Shown piece after piece: positions 7,784 to 16,446 of a stretch of 64,000 bases of DNA. The notes beneath the pieces were generated by a model. It saw only the letters and a list, made by a program, of their open reading frames with translations, did no database searches and was not told the origin of the DNA. The position numbers and the translations under genes were made by a program. Each line of letters opens with the position of its first letter. The stretch's first letter is position 1. The stretch comes from an uncultured Bacteroidales bacterium (lineage in GTDB: Bacteria; Bacteroidota; Bacteroidia; Bacteroidales; Muribaculaceae): contig CACYRK010000012.1 in NCBI GenBank assembly GCA_902776835.1, positions 1 through 64,000 on the forward strand. The letters run 5' to 3'.

Positions 7784-9121
7784 TTACTCCTCGCGAACAT
7801 GTTTGTACTTAAACAGAATCATGAACAGCACGGCAACCACCAGTGCGAAACCAGCAAAGATGAACCATGCGGTCTGCCAGCCACCGGGAGCGCGGCTCAC
7901 CAGATAACCGGCGTCGTTCCAAACGCAGAAGTAGTCGATAATCTTGCCGGCGGCAAGCGTACCGATGGTGGCACCCAAGCCGTTGGTCATGAGCATAAAC
8001 AGACCCTGAGCCGAAGCCTTGATTTTCGGGTCACACTCCTTGTCGACAAAGAGACCTCCCGACACGTTGAAGAAGTCGAATGCCACGCCGTAAACTAAGC
8101 ATGAGCCCACGAAGAGCAGCACGCCGGGCATGGCCGGGTTGCCCAGGCCGAAGAAGCCAAAGCGGAACACCCAAGCAAACATGGCGATGAGCATCACCAC
8201 CTTGATGCCGTAACGTTTCAGGAAGAACGGGATGAGCAAGATGCACAGCGCCTCGGCAATCTGCGAGAGCGAGATGAGCATCGTGGCGTTATTGGCGCCG
8301 AACGAGTTGGCCATCGCAGCATCGGCACTGCCCTTGAAACTGGTGAGGAACGGCGTAGCGTAGCCGTTGGTCACCTGAAGCGACATACCCAGCAAAGCCG
8401 AGAAGATGAAGAACAAGGCCATCTTCTTGGTCTTGAAGAGCCTGAAGGCGTCGAGGCCGAACGACTCGGCCAGCGACTGTGCCGGCTTGGGAACCAACTT
8501 GCACTGCGGCAAGGTGAAGCAATAGCAGAACAGCACAACGCTCAGGATACCCGACACCAGGAACTGCATGTGAGTGTACTGGAACTTGCCAGCATTCTCG
8601 GCCAGGGTGAAGAAGAACGAGCCATTGTCGAGCGTAGCGCAGTTGACAAACCACATGGTGGCGATAAAGCCAACGGTGCCAAACACGCGGATGGGCGGGA
8701 AGTCCTTCACGGTGTCCATGCCGTAGTCCTTAAGGATGGTAAACGCTGCAGTGTTGCTCAATGCCAAGGTGGGCATGTAGAAGGCCACACTGAGCGTGTA
8801 GATGGTGATAAAGGCGGCCTTGTTGGGCAGCACACCGGCAGCCTCGGCATTCATGCCCATAAAGAACAGGCTAATCATCGCCGCGCCAGCGAGCAGGTGG
8901 CAGATGCCAAGCAGGCGCTGAGGCTGAATCCACTTGTCGGCTACAATACCCATGATGGTGGGCATAAAAATCGACACGATGCCCTGGATGGCGTAAAACC
9001 ACGAGATTTCAGCACCCATTCCGGCTTTTCCCAGATAGTTGCCCATGCAGGTGAGGTAAGCGCCCCACACAGCGAACTCCAGGAAGTTCATAACAATAAG
9101 ACGTAACTTCAAATTATTCAT
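7784..9121 (-). CDS. MFS permease of the nucleoside:H+ symporter type
   Basis: 445 residues with about 12 hydrophobic segments. The N-terminus (LRLIVMNFLEFAVWGAYLTCMGNYL) and the loop IMGIVADKWIQPQRLL are typical of the NupG/XapB nucleoside:proton symporter group within the major facilitator superfamily. The C-terminus is a short charged tail (FKYKHVREE). It probably imports nucleosides across the inner membrane, but substrate specificity cannot be read from sequence alone. It is followed closely by rsmE and preceded at 29 bases by the bifunctional nuclease gene. Confidence 0.8.
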   Translation of the reverse strand: MNNLKLRLIVMNFLEFAVWGAYLTCMGNYLGKAGMGAEISWFYAIQGIVSIFMPTIMGIVADKWIQPQRLLGICHLLAGAAMISLFFMGMNAEAAGVLPNKAAFITIYTLSVAFYMPTLALSNTAAFTILKDYGMDTVKDFPPIRVFGTVGFIATMWFVNCATLDNGSFFFTLAENAGKFQYTHMQFLVSGILSVVLFCYCFTLPQCKLVPKPAQSLAESFGLDAFRLFKTKKMALFFIFSALLGMSLQVTNGYATPFLTSFKGSADAAMANSFGANNATMLISLSQIAEALCILLIPFFLKRYGIKVVMLIAMFAWVFRFGFFGLGNPAMPGVLLFVGSCLVYGVAFDFFNVSGGLFVDKECDPKIKASAQGLFMLMTNGLGATIGTLAAGKIIDYFCVWNDAGYLVSRAPGGWQTAWFIFAGFALVVAVLFMILFKYKHVREE

Positions 9122-9149
9122 AGCAATTTGATTTATAAATTATTGAAAA

Positions 9150-9740
9150 TTAATCAGTTTTATCGCCCTGCGCCTCATTTTCGCGAGCCTGCAGGATGCG
9201 CTGCACGTAAGCCGCCATCTCGTATTGCTCGCTGTCGACGTAGTGCTTCAGGCGCTCATTGAGGCGCTCGGTGGGCATGTCCTCGAGTTTCACATGTCGC
9301 TGCTCGCGCTTGGCCTTGCCGTTCTCATCGACCATGTATCCGGTGCGCTCCAGGATTTCACGCGTGGTGTAAATGGGCGCTCCAGTGCGCAGCGCGATGG
9401 CCACGGCGTCGCTGGTGCGCGAGTCGAGTTCGGTCTCCTGCGTGGCGCTGCTCAGGTGCAGGTAAGACGAGAATATGCCGTCGTTGAACGAGTGAATCAT
9501 CACATAATCGGGCATGATGCCGAAGGCGTGGAGCACGCTGGTAAACAGGTCGTGCGTGAACGGCCGTGGCGGGATTTGGTTCTGCAAGCGCATGGCAATA
9601 GATGCCGCCTCGGCCTGACCGACGACAATGGGGATGCGGTAAGGGCCATCGACCTGCTCGAGCAGCACGGCGTAAGCGTCGCTATGTATCGAGTTCATGG
9701 TGATGCCCAGTACTTTCAATTCAATTCGATCTTCCATCAC
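9150..9740 (-). CDS. Bifunctional nuclease (DUF151) domain protein with UVR-like tail
   Basis: 196 residues. The N-terminal two thirds match the BFN/DUF151 domain: ELKVLGITMNSIHSDAYAVLLEQVDGPYRIPIVVGQAEAASIAM, FTHDLFTSVL, and ELDSRTSDAVAIALRTGAPIY. The last 40 residues (LNERLKHYVDSEQYEMAAYVQRIL) look like a UvrB/UvrC (UVR) helical hairpin, a known companion of this domain in Bacteroidetes. Plant and bacterial relatives have been reported to cleave DNA and RNA; the cellular role here is unknown. It lies downstream of a tract of TAATCTN heptamers and upstream of the nucleoside permease. Confidence 0.85.
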   Translation of the reverse strand: MMEDRIELKVLGITMNSIHSDAYAVLLEQVDGPYRIPIVVGQAEAASIAMRLQNQIPPRPFTHDLFTSVLHAFGIMPDYVMIHSFNDGIFSSYLHLSSATQETELDSRTSDAVAIALRTGAPIYTTREILERTGYMVDENGKAKREQRHVKLEDMPTERLNERLKHYVDSEQYEMAAYVQRILQARENEAQGDKTD

Positions 9741-9796
9741 AGCCTATCTATAATCTAAAATTCAAGATCTGAAATCTACAGTCCAAGAAAAACCTA

Positions 9797-9824
9797 TAAT
9801 CTCTAATCTGTAATCTATAATCTT
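9797..9824. repeat. Four tandem TAATCTN heptamers
   Basis: TAATCTC, TAATCTG, TAATCTA and TAATCTT follow one another exactly. Looser copies (ATAATCTAAAAT, GAAATCTACAG) extend to about 9748. The tract lies between the mnmA stop and the bifunctional nuclease start. Confidence 0.75.
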
Positions 9825-9842
9825 AACTGCGTGCAGTAACTG

Positions 9843-10907
9843 CTACGCCGTTATCACTCCGCTGCCGTAGCACAGGTGGCTCTGCGCGTCGTAAATCACC
9901 GCAAACTGCCCCGGTGCGATGCCCTGCACATCATTGTCGCTGTTGATGACCCACCGGTGCTCGTCGACCTGCTGCAGCGTGCCGGGCGTGAACACGGGGG
10001 TGTGGCGATTCTTGAAGGTGATGGCCACCGGATGGCTCACGTCGGGCCACGGATTGCCACTGATGAAGTGCATCTCGTCGAGATTGAGCACGCGCCCGTA
10101 CTGCTTGGCGGTGCCGTAGCCGTTGCTCACGTAGATGGCGTTGTCGTCGACGTTCTTGCGCACCACATACCACGGGCCGCCGCTCAGGCCCAGGCCTTTG
10201 CGCTGACCGATGGTGTGGAACCAGTAGCCGCGATGCTCACCCAGTTTGCGCCCGGTTTCCAACTCGATGATGGGGCCGGGCTTCTCGCCTAAGTGGCGGC
10301 GTATGAAGTCGTTATAGTTGATTTGCCCCAAGAAGCAGATGCCCTGGCTGTCCTTGCGCGTGGCGTTGGGCAGATGCACCTGCGCGGCGATGCGGCGCAC
10401 CTCGTCCTTCGGCAGCGAACCGATTGGGAAGATGAGGTGCTCAAGTTGCGCGTAGGTGATTTGCGCCAGGAAGTCGGTCTGGTCCTTCACCGGGTCGACC
10501 GCCGTGGCGAGGTATTTCTTGCCGTCGACCATCGCCGTGGTGGCGTAGTGGCCCGTGGCAGTACAGTCGAACGCCCCACCCCAACGCTGCTCGAAAAAGC
10601 CAAACTTAATCATGCGGTTGCACATCATGTCGGGGTTCGGCGTGAGGCCGGCGCGCACCGTGCGCAGCGCGTATTCCATAACATTCTCCCAATACTCGTC
10701 GTGCAGCGTCACCACGTCGAAGGGCAAGCCGTAGTTGCGCGCGATGAGTTGGCACATCTCGATGTCTTCCTCGGCGCTGCAATCGCCCTCGTCGTTGTCC
10801 ATGCCGATGCGGATGTAGAACAGGTGCAAATCCTCGCCCTGCTCCACCAGTCGGTGGACCACCACGGCACTGTCGACGCCTCCCGAGATGAGTACTGCAA
10901 TCTTCAT
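9843..10907 (-). CDS. mnmA: tRNA-specific 2-thiouridylase
   Basis: 354 residues. It adenylates and thiolates U34 of the Lys, Glu and Gln tRNAs. The N-terminal PP-loop is SGGVDSAV (residues 8-15). The catalytic cysteine pair is visible: Cys96 in [13 protein letters not shown] and Cys191 in DSQGICFLG. Other family blocks are [16 protein letters not shown] and GQRKGLG, and a C-terminal beta-barrel ends in LCYGSGVI. Bacteroidales often carry two MnmA paralogues, so this may not be the only copy. The neighbouring DoxX gene ends 21 bases upstream. Confidence 0.93.
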   Translation of the reverse strand: MKIAVLISGGVDSAVVVHRLVEQGEDLHLFYIRIGMDNDEGDCSAEEDIEMCQLIARNYGLPFDVVTLHDEYWENVMEYALRTVRAGLTPNPDMMCNRMIKFGFFEQRWGGAFDCTATGHYATTAMVDGKKYLATAVDPVKDQTDFLAQITYAQLEHLIFPIGSLPKDEVRRIAAQVHLPNATRKDSQGICFLGQINYNDFIRRHLGEKPGPIIELETGRKLGEHRGYWFHTIGQRKGLGLSGGPWYVVRKNVDDNAIYVSNGYGTAKQYGRVLNLDEMHFISGNPWPDVSHPVAITFKNRHTPVFTPGTLQQVDEHRWVINSDNDVQGIAPGQFAVIYDAQSHLCYGSGVITA

Positions 10908-10928
10908 AACATCAGCCTATTGTGTAAG

Positions 10929-11414
10929 TTACGCCTTTTCAATTGCTTCGTCTTCGTCCTCGCGATCGATGAGGTGCACGCTGATGATGTAGTCGAGCGA
11001 AATCTTGCCCGGCCCGGCCAGCAGCATGTACACGAAGATGCCGATGAACATCACCGGATAGCCCGGCTGGAAACTGAACAGTTGCTCAGTGACGTGGCCT
11101 TGCGAAAACAGGATGTTCTCGGCGATGCACATAATCACGAGCGGAGGCAGCACGGCAATCCTGGTGAGCAAACCCAGGATGATGCACATGGCGCAGAGCA
11201 GTTCCACCACGAGCAGGAGCGACATGCTCAACTCGGGCGACATGCCCAGCCAGCCCTGGAAAGCGGGCACCAACTCGTCGAAGTGCAGCAGTTGCTGCAC
11301 ACACAGTTGCAGAAACATCACCCCAGTAAACAGGCGCAGAAACAAGCGCGACAGGTTGCTGTAAGTGTAAGCAACATTGAACAGGAGTATCTTTTTAAAG
11401 AATTTCGCAAACAT
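10929..11414 (-). CDS. DoxX-family membrane protein
   Basis: 161 residues with four hydrophobic helices: residues around 25-45 (LRLFTGVMFLQLCVQQLLHF), 62-82, 88-108 and 122-142. The spacing and the LxxRxxxGxxFL type start fit the DoxX/DoxD membrane fold. Members are linked to redox or quinone-related functions in several bacteria, but no specific activity can be assigned. The acidic C-terminal tail (DREDEDEAIEKA) is cytosolic by prediction. It lies between the DUF5106 thioredoxin-like gene (44 bases upstream) and mnmA. Confidence 0.78.
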   Translation of the reverse strand: MFAKFFKKILLFNVAYTYSNLSRLFLRLFTGVMFLQLCVQQLLHFDELVPAFQGWLGMSPELSMSLLLVVELLCAMCIILGLLTRIAVLPPLVIMCIAENILFSQGHVTEQLFSFQPGYPVMFIGIFVYMLLAGPGKISLDYIISVHLIDREDEDEAIEKA

Positions 11415-11457
11415 AAGCCAATTGTATAGTGAGAGTTATGGAAAATCTTAGTAATAT

Positions 11458-12321
11458 TTACTGCAGCGACTGTTTCAGTTCGGCCACCGAGATGTTTTTC
11501 TCAATCAGCAGGCCGTTCTCGTCGAGAATAAAGCAGCACGGGATAAAGCGCAGGTCGAGAATGCCGTAGCCCTTGTCGAGGTAGCCGGTAGTCCAGTTGG
11601 CCGGGGCCGATGTCGTCCAGTCGCCGGTGGGCTTGTTGATGTAAAGTTGCACCACCTTCAACTGCCCCTCTTCGATGGCCTTGTTCAGAATCAGGTCGAC
11701 GCTCAGATGGGTGCGCCCCATCGAACTGTTGACGTTCTCATCGACGAAGAAAACGATGGTCAGCGGCGCCTTTACGTTGGAGAGTTTGGTTTTGTTACCC
11801 GCGGTGTCGACAAAGTCGAGGTCGACGGGTGAGCCGGGCTGCGTGGCGTTGATGCGCATCACCTGGCTCTTGTAGTACTCGCGCTCGTCCTTCGACAGTT
11901 GCGAGGCCTGCATGAGCGCGGTGGCAAACTCGACGTAAGCCTCATCGCTGGGAAACTCGGCATTTGCACCGTAGAACACATATTCTGCCACGCGCCCAAT
12001 CTTCTGCATATTGGTTGTGACAGCCTGAGCCTTGAACATCAGGTCGCGAATGCTCGACTTCACCACGTTGCGGTGAGCGTTGCGGAAGATGTCGACGTAG
12101 TCGCGAAATGCCTGCACAAAGGCGGCATCGTCGGGAATGGGCTTACTCAAGTCGTAGTTGTCCCAGAAGCGCGCCGTGATGTAGTTGCAGCGGCTCTCGA
12201 GCGTGGTGCACGTGTCGGGCGCTACGGGATATTCAAACGGGGTCTCCACCGCAGTCTGCGCTGTGGCGGCGAGAGTTAGCGTGGCCAGCAGGGCCACCAG
12301 GGTGTATCGTATTTTGCTCAT
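11458..12321 (-). CDS. Exported DUF5106 protein with thioredoxin-like C-terminus
   Basis: 287 residues with a signal peptide ending in LAATAQ. The N-terminal helical half (CNYITARFWDNYDLSKP..., FRDYVDIF, AEYVFYGANAEFPSDEAYV) is the DUF5106 pattern. The C-terminal half is a thioredoxin-like fold (GSPVDLDFVDTAGNKTKLSNVKA-type start, then LTIVFFVDENV). There is no CxxC redox pair where one would be expected: the strand is followed by VDENVNSS. A later FIPCCFILDENG has adjacent cysteines at the cis-proline region. A redox role is therefore doubtful and a folding or structural role in the periplasm is possible. It is followed by DoxX and mnmA on the same strand. Confidence 0.75.
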   Translation of the reverse strand: MSKIRYTLVALLATLTLAATAQTAVETPFEYPVAPDTCTTLESRCNYITARFWDNYDLSKPIPDDAAFVQAFRDYVDIFRNAHRNVVKSSIRDLMFKAQAVTTNMQKIGRVAEYVFYGANAEFPSDEAYVEFATALMQASQLSKDEREYYKSQVMRINATQPGSPVDLDFVDTAGNKTKLSNVKAPLTIVFFVDENVNSSMGRTHLSVDLILNKAIEEGQLKVVQLYINKPTGDWTTSAPANWTTGYLDKGYGILDLRFIPCCFILDENGLLIEKNISVAELKQSLQ

Positions 12322-12470
12322 AATCAGTTTTCGTGTTGTTACAACCTACAAAGTTAAGCAAAAAAAGTGGATTTCACCCCCACCACGCTTATTTTTCGAC
12401 ATTTTTTCCCTCGTCATGTCGCCTTAAGCATAATTTTTTTTTGAAAATGGTATATTTGAGGGAAAAGTAG

Positions 12471-12478
12471 TAACTTTG
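12471..12478 (+). promoter_or_regulatory. Bacteroidetes -7 promoter box for the kinase-AAA gene
   Basis: TAACTTTG fits the TAnnTTTG consensus. TTTG words lie upstream at 12455-12458 and about 12440-12443, but neither has the ideal 19-21 base gap, so the -33 element is uncertain. A 5' leader of about 90 bases would follow. Confidence 0.5.
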
Positions 12479-12570
12479 CGAATAATTGTAGTGGTGACGT
12501 TGTAAGACCATTGTGTAACAAGGTTATCACACCCACAACCAAACTGCTGAACATAAGAAAATTATAATCT

Positions 12571-14352
12571 ATGAGCATACTGAAGCAAGGACAAGTGGTT
12601 GACGGCTATACTGTCGAATACTTGATCAAGGCGAATACTTACTGCGAGACTTACCGCGTTGCGGATGCTGACGGACAGCCGTTTTTCCTGAAGTTGTTCA
12701 TCATCAAGAACATGCCAGAGAAGTTGATGACCGAGGATGACAAGGTTAAGGAAATCGAGCACTGCAAGACGCTGACGCACCAAAACATCATCTCATACAT
12801 CACCAGCGGAATGTTGATGATTCCCGAGGGTGTGTGCCACTACATGGTGACGGTGTACTTCAGCGGCGAGTTGCTGGCCGAGAAGATTGAGCGCGAGGGG
12901 GCAATGCCTGTCGACGAAGCGAAACGCATCATCACGGGCGTGCTTAACGCGTTGAAATACATGCATGAGCAGGGCTACCAACACAACGACATCACGCCCC
13001 GCAACATCATGCTGACCGCCTCCACCAATCGCGAGCCCGAGTTGATCGACATGGGCCATGTGGCCCAAATAACGAGCGGCCTCACCACCTTCGACACCTC
13101 GGACCTCGAGGTTCAATACTGTGCCAACCAGACGTTTGCCGGCTGGTATGACGACGCGACCGACCTGTTCTCGGTAGTGGCTGTGCTGTACACGATGCTT
13201 ACGGGGCACGGCCCTTGGCCCATCGACACGACGTTGCCGCGTCGCGACGCCATTCGCGAGATAAAGAAGTTGCGCACCCAGGAACTGGACCTGAGCGATG
13301 TTCCCGAGGAGATGCGCGGCATCATTAGCCGTGGCCTGTCGACCGACAACGACGAGCGTTACAAGAGCGCCTCGCAACTGCTTCACGACCTCGACAGCCC
13401 CGACAAGGTAGAACCCGCACAAGAAAAGCCCAGCAACGAGGGCGTCGCCAGCCGCCATCGCGACGGCCGCGACGAGGAGGACGGCAGCACATCGGTCTCA
13501 GTCGAGGTGAAGAAGGGCAAAGGCCAGGGATTCAAGGACATCGCGGGCATGGACGACATGAAAGACATGCTCAACAAGCGCGTGATTTTCATCTTGCGTG
13601 ACAAGGAGTTGGCGCAGAAGTATCGCCTGACACCGCCCAACGGCATGCTGCTTTATGGCCCGCCGGGATGTGGCAAGAGTTTCTTTGCCGAGAAATTTGC
13701 CGAGGAGACGGGGTTCAACTTCATGCTTGTGAAGGCGAGCGACCTGGGCTCGGTGTATATCCACGGCACACAGGGGAAGATTGCCGAGTTGTTCAAAAAG
13801 GCCGCCAAGAACGCCCCGACGGTGATATGCTTTGACGAATTTGATGCCTTTGTCCCCGACCGCAGCGAGGACTTGGGCAACCACCACAGCGGCGAGGTGA
13901 ACGAGTTCCTCTCGCAGATGAACAACTGCTCGGAGCGCGGCATCTTTGTCATCGCCACGAGTAACCGTCCCGACAAGATTGACCCTGCGGTGCTGCGTAC
14001 AGGCCGTATCGACAAGATGGTGTATGTCCCGCTTCCCGACCAGGTGGCACGCCGCGAAATGCTGAAGATTCATCTCAAGGGCCGCCCTTGCGAGGAACTG
14101 GACTATGAGAAGTTGGCAACGCTGAGCGAGGGCTATGTGGCGAGCGACATAACCTATGTGGTGAACGAGGCGGCAATGATTGCGGCCTTCAACGGCACGG
14201 AAATCACGCAAGAGTTGATGGAGACGACCATCAAGGGCATCAAGCCCAGTGTTAAAGGCGACACGCTGAAGATTTACGACAACATCCGCGACCGCATGGA
14301 AGGTAACGAGCGCCGCAACTCCCTGCCCAAGGTGGGATTTGCAACTGATTGA
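12571..14352 (+). CDS. Protein kinase fused to a Cdc48/FtsH-like AAA+ ATPase
   Basis: 593 residues, cytosolic, no membrane segment. Residues 10-270 are a eukaryotic-like Ser/Thr kinase. Lys41 is in FFLKLF, the catalytic loop HNDITPRN has Asp140 and Asn145, and DMG at 160-162 replaces DFG. The ATP-binding Gly loop is missing its glycines (LIKANTYCETYRV), so activity is likely but not certain. An acidic/basic linker at 275-315 leads to one AAA+ module (315-560): Walker A GPPGCGKS 363-370, Walker B ICFDEFDAF with Asp422/Glu423, sensor ATSN with Asn465, arginine fingers Arg476 and Arg479, and a helical lid. It is a single-ring AAA of the Vps4/Cdc48/FtsH clade without the FtsH protease. With the YbjN gene it forms the only plus-strand operon here. 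I infer a phosphorylation-controlled remodelling ATPase; its substrate is unknown. Confidence 0.85.
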   Translation: MSILKQGQVVDGYTVEYLIKANTYCETYRVADADGQPFFLKLFIIKNMPEKLMTEDDKVKEIEHCKTLTHQNIISYITSGMLMIPEGVCHYMVTVYFSGELLAEKIEREGAMPVDEAKRIITGVLNALKYMHEQGYQHNDITPRNIMLTASTNREPELIDMGHVAQITSGLTTFDTSDLEVQYCANQTFAGWYDDATDLFSVVAVLYTMLTGHGPWPIDTTLPRRDAIREIKKLRTQELDLSDVPEEMRGIISRGLSTDNDERYKSASQLLHDLDSPDKVEPAQEKPSNEGVASRHRDGRDEEDGSTSVSVEVKKGKGQGFKDIAGMDDMKDMLNKRVIFILRDKELAQKYRLTPPNGMLLYGPPGCGKSFFAEKFAEETGFNFMLVKASDLGSVYIHGTQGKIAELFKKAAKNAPTVICFDEFDAFVPDRSEDLGNHHSGEVNEFLSQMNNCSERGIFVIATSNRPDKIDPAVLRTGRIDKMVYVPLPDQVARREMLKIHLKGRPCEELDYEKLATLSEGYVASDITYVVNEAAMIAAFNGTEITQELMETTIKGIKPSVKGDTLKIYDNIRDRMEGNERRNSLPKVGFATD

Positions 14353-14403
14353 GAATCAAGCCTCATCATTACTGGACAACAACATTTTAAACTTTATACA
14401 ATC

Positions 14404-14790
14404 ATGAAACTCAACGAATTACTGTTAGAATACCTTCAGGAAGAAGGTTTCCGCCCTCAGGTTGACGAGAGCGATGGAGAGATAATGTTTAAGTTCGAGG
14501 GCTTGGGATTCTCTTATATGCCCGACGAGAACGACGACTTGTACTTTGCTTTGCGCCTGCCGGCAATCTACGATGTTGACGAGGACAACAGGGAGCAAGT
14601 GCTCGAGGCATGCAACAAGACGAGCATGGGCATGAAAGTCGCCAAGGTATTTATTGTTAACGACAAGTCGGTGTGGGCCGTTTTTGAGATTCTGTTTGAC
14701 TCCACCCCAGTGATGAAGGACGTCGTCCCCCGCGCCTTGTACATCTTGCGCGACACCCGCGCCGCCTTCTACCAAAACCTCCAAGACTAA
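14404..14790 (+). CDS. YbjN/type III chaperone-fold-like small protein
   Basis: 128 residues, acidic and soluble. The pattern is an N-terminal helix (LLLEYLQEEGFRPQ), then strands (GEIMFKFEGLGFSYMP, DLYFALRLPAIYDV), a helix (NREQVLEACNKTSMGMKVAKVFIV), a strand (SVWAVFEILFDS) and a final helix. This is the layout of YbjN-like proteins that share the type III secretion chaperone fold, which often bind partner proteins. It begins 52 bases after the kinase-AAA stop on the same strand and is followed at once by a terminator, so the two form a two-gene transcription unit. I infer an adaptor or substrate-binding partner of the AAA protein. The family call is by fold pattern, not by a search. Confidence 0.65.
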   Translation: MKLNELLLEYLQEEGFRPQVDESDGEIMFKFEGLGFSYMPDENDDLYFALRLPAIYDVDEDNREQVLEACNKTSMGMKVAKVFIVNDKSVWAVFEILFDSTPVMKDVVPRALYILRDTRAAFYQNLQD

Positions 14791-14808
14791 CAAGCCAACA
14801 ATACCAAC

Positions 14809-14837
14809 GAGGGTGCCCCAAAATTTGGCGCACCCTC
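14809..14837. terminator. Bidirectional terminator between convergent operons
   Basis: GAGGGTGCCCC and GGCGCACCCTC arms (14809-14837), separated by AAAATTT, form a strong GC stem. On the plus strand it is followed by TTTGTTTG. It sits 19 bases after the YbjN stop and about 30 bases beyond the stop of the convergent zinc-ribbon gene. Confidence 0.75.
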
Positions 14838-14868
14838 TTTGTTTGTCATCTGTTGTTGAAAGCGGGGA

Positions 14869-15699
14869 TTATTCCAGCCAGCAGCCAAAGTGCATGTAAT
14901 TACCTGTTGCAAGGCAAGTGTTGTTATAGAAGACGTGCACACGACACTTCAGGTGTTTATAATCTCTCACGCTCTTGATTTGCCGGTATGGTATCCACAA
15001 TTGCAAGTCGTTCCAGGTGCATTCCTGATAATTTGCCGTGATGACTCTACTGGTGCACACTTGTCGATCGGGTGACTCATATTTTCCGTCGGTGGATTTT
15101 ACCTTCCGGCCATCTTCAAACCAAAAGAAGCATGTGACTTCAACATTTCTGTTAAGCAAATTTGACGTGCTCATATCGACATGGATTTTGATGCCGCCGT
15201 CCACGTCATGCTCAAGCCAGGTGTTGTTGATAGTCGCACTTCTCCCGTCTACAACGACACCATTATCGGGAGCGTCCTCGGTAAAGAGTTCTTCGCTGTG
15301 ACAGTTAAAGTCGCTCGAGTTGTTCTCAGCAACGTCTACGGCGGCCGAGTCAACGGCTTCGACTGCCATTTCTTCGGATGCCAGGGTTTCGCTCTCAGCC
15401 TCACCCTGGTTATTGGCGCCATTGCTACGTCCTGATAATGCATATATTCCCAAGCCCAAAACAGCGGCCACTAATAAGCCAATAATTGCGTACAGGCCAG
15501 TATTACTGCTGGATTTATTGGGTGTGTCGGGAATATTTGAGACGTGGGGAGTGCTTGGAGTACTTGAGGGTGAAACTGGAGCAGGTTTTGAATACTGCAT
15601 GACGGTAACTTCCGTGTTAACGGGGGCTCCACACTTGGGACAGGCCGCTGCACGGTCCGATACCATGTTGCCACATTTTCTACATAAAATCAGTGCCAT
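14869..15699 (-). CDS. Zinc-ribbon membrane protein with extracytoplasmic beta domain
   Basis: 276 residues. The N-terminus is a cytosolic zinc ribbon (CRKCG...CPKCG, residues 6-24), followed by a Pro/Ser-rich linker, a transmembrane helix at about 68-88 (LYAIIGLLVAAVLGLGIYAL) and a Glu/Asp/Ser-rich spacer. The C-terminal domain of about 120 residues reads as beta strands (ATINNTWLEHDVDGGIKIHVDMS, VEVTCFFWFEDGRKVKSTDGKY, LQLWIPYRQIKS, LKCRVHVFYNNT). Similar beta domains occur in Bacteroidetes zinc-ribbon and peptidase proteins, but I know no function. It follows the second zinc-ribbon gene by 21 bases and converges on the kinase-AAA/YbjN operon. The one-gene-away kinase makes a signalling link plausible but unproven. 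Confidence 0.7.
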   Translation of the reverse strand: MALILCRKCGNMVSDRAAACPKCGAPVNTEVTVMQYSKPAPVSPSSTPSTPHVSNIPDTPNKSSSNTGLYAIIGLLVAAVLGLGIYALSGRSNGANNQGEAESETLASEEMAVEAVDSAAVDVAENNSSDFNCHSEELFTEDAPDNGVVVDGRSATINNTWLEHDVDGGIKIHVDMSTSNLLNRNVEVTCFFWFEDGRKVKSTDGKYESPDRQVCTSRVITANYQECTWNDLQLWIPYRQIKSVRDYKHLKCRVHVFYNNTCLATGNYMHFGCWLE

Positions 15700-15720
15700 A
15701 ACTTAGAATAATATTTAAGT

Positions 15721-16233
15721 TCAATCAACAGGACACCCACATTCGGGGCATGACTTCGCACCAGCAGGAATCGGTTTCCCACACTCTTCGCAAAACCTTT
15801 TTTGAGAGCCACTGACGGCTTGCACTGGCTGTGCGCCGCTTTGCGGCTGCGGCAGAACCTGGTTCTCGTTAAGTTTCTTCAGCGACAGCGAGATGTTGCA
15901 AAACATTCTTATTAAGGAATAAATGATTACGCCTGAAATAAATGCACCGACTCCTTCCAAGACAAACTTAAATAAACCAACGAAGGCGCTCATAACCATA
16001 TCGCCTCCTGAAATAAATGGATTGTCGATTACCATTCCGGCACCCACCAAACATGACACAAATGCATATATACCAATCGCGATTAGTATAATTGCCGAAA
16101 TGACAGAAGCATAGTAAATAAACTTAGCCGCTGTGTTGAGAATCTTTTCTGAGTTTTTTGATATATGCGTCCCATCGACAAAATGCGACTCCTCAGTAAC
16201 GAAGTTGTTAAACTCTTTGATATTAAACTTCAT
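15721..16233 (-). CDS. Two-helix membrane protein with C-terminal zinc ribbon
   Basis: 170 residues. Two hydrophobic stretches, about 37-62 (FIYYASVISAIILIAIGIYAF) and about 82-110 (SAFVGLFKFVLEGVGAFISGVIIYSL), are followed by a Gln/Pro linker and a zinc ribbon at 148-167 (CEECGKPIPAGAKSCPECG). The ribbon should face the cytosol. It is the first gene of a two-gene minus-strand unit with the other zinc-ribbon protein; both carry the same module at opposite ends. Function unknown. Such ribbons are frequent near Ser/Thr kinase and AAA systems in Bacteroidetes. Confidence 0.68.
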   Translation of the reverse strand: MKFNIKEFNNFVTEESHFVDGTHISKNSEKILNTAAKFIYYASVISAIILIAIGIYAFVSCLVGAGMVIDNPFISGGDMVMSAFVGLFKFVLEGVGAFISGVIIYSLIRMFCNISLSLKKLNENQVLPQPQSGAQPVQAVSGSQKRFCEECGKPIPAGAKSCPECGCPVD

Positions 16234-16446
16234 GATAAATAGTATTTAAATGATACTTCTGGTTTTGGACGGTGAATAATGCCTAAGGTCAACTCACGCA
16301 ATTGCAAAGTTACTGCTTTTTTTGAAAAAAGACAAGTGAAACACAATAAATTAACGTGAGTTCGGCATAAAACAGCCACTTTTTTTATTGATGTCCGGTA
16401 AAACCATTTAAGGGTGTGAGGTAATACAATTTGGTGAGATCAAAAC

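Noticed and set aside
9740..9842. A CRISPR-like array from the repeated TAATCT words.
   Set aside because: Repeats are 7 bases without spacers of constant length, and no cas gene is present.
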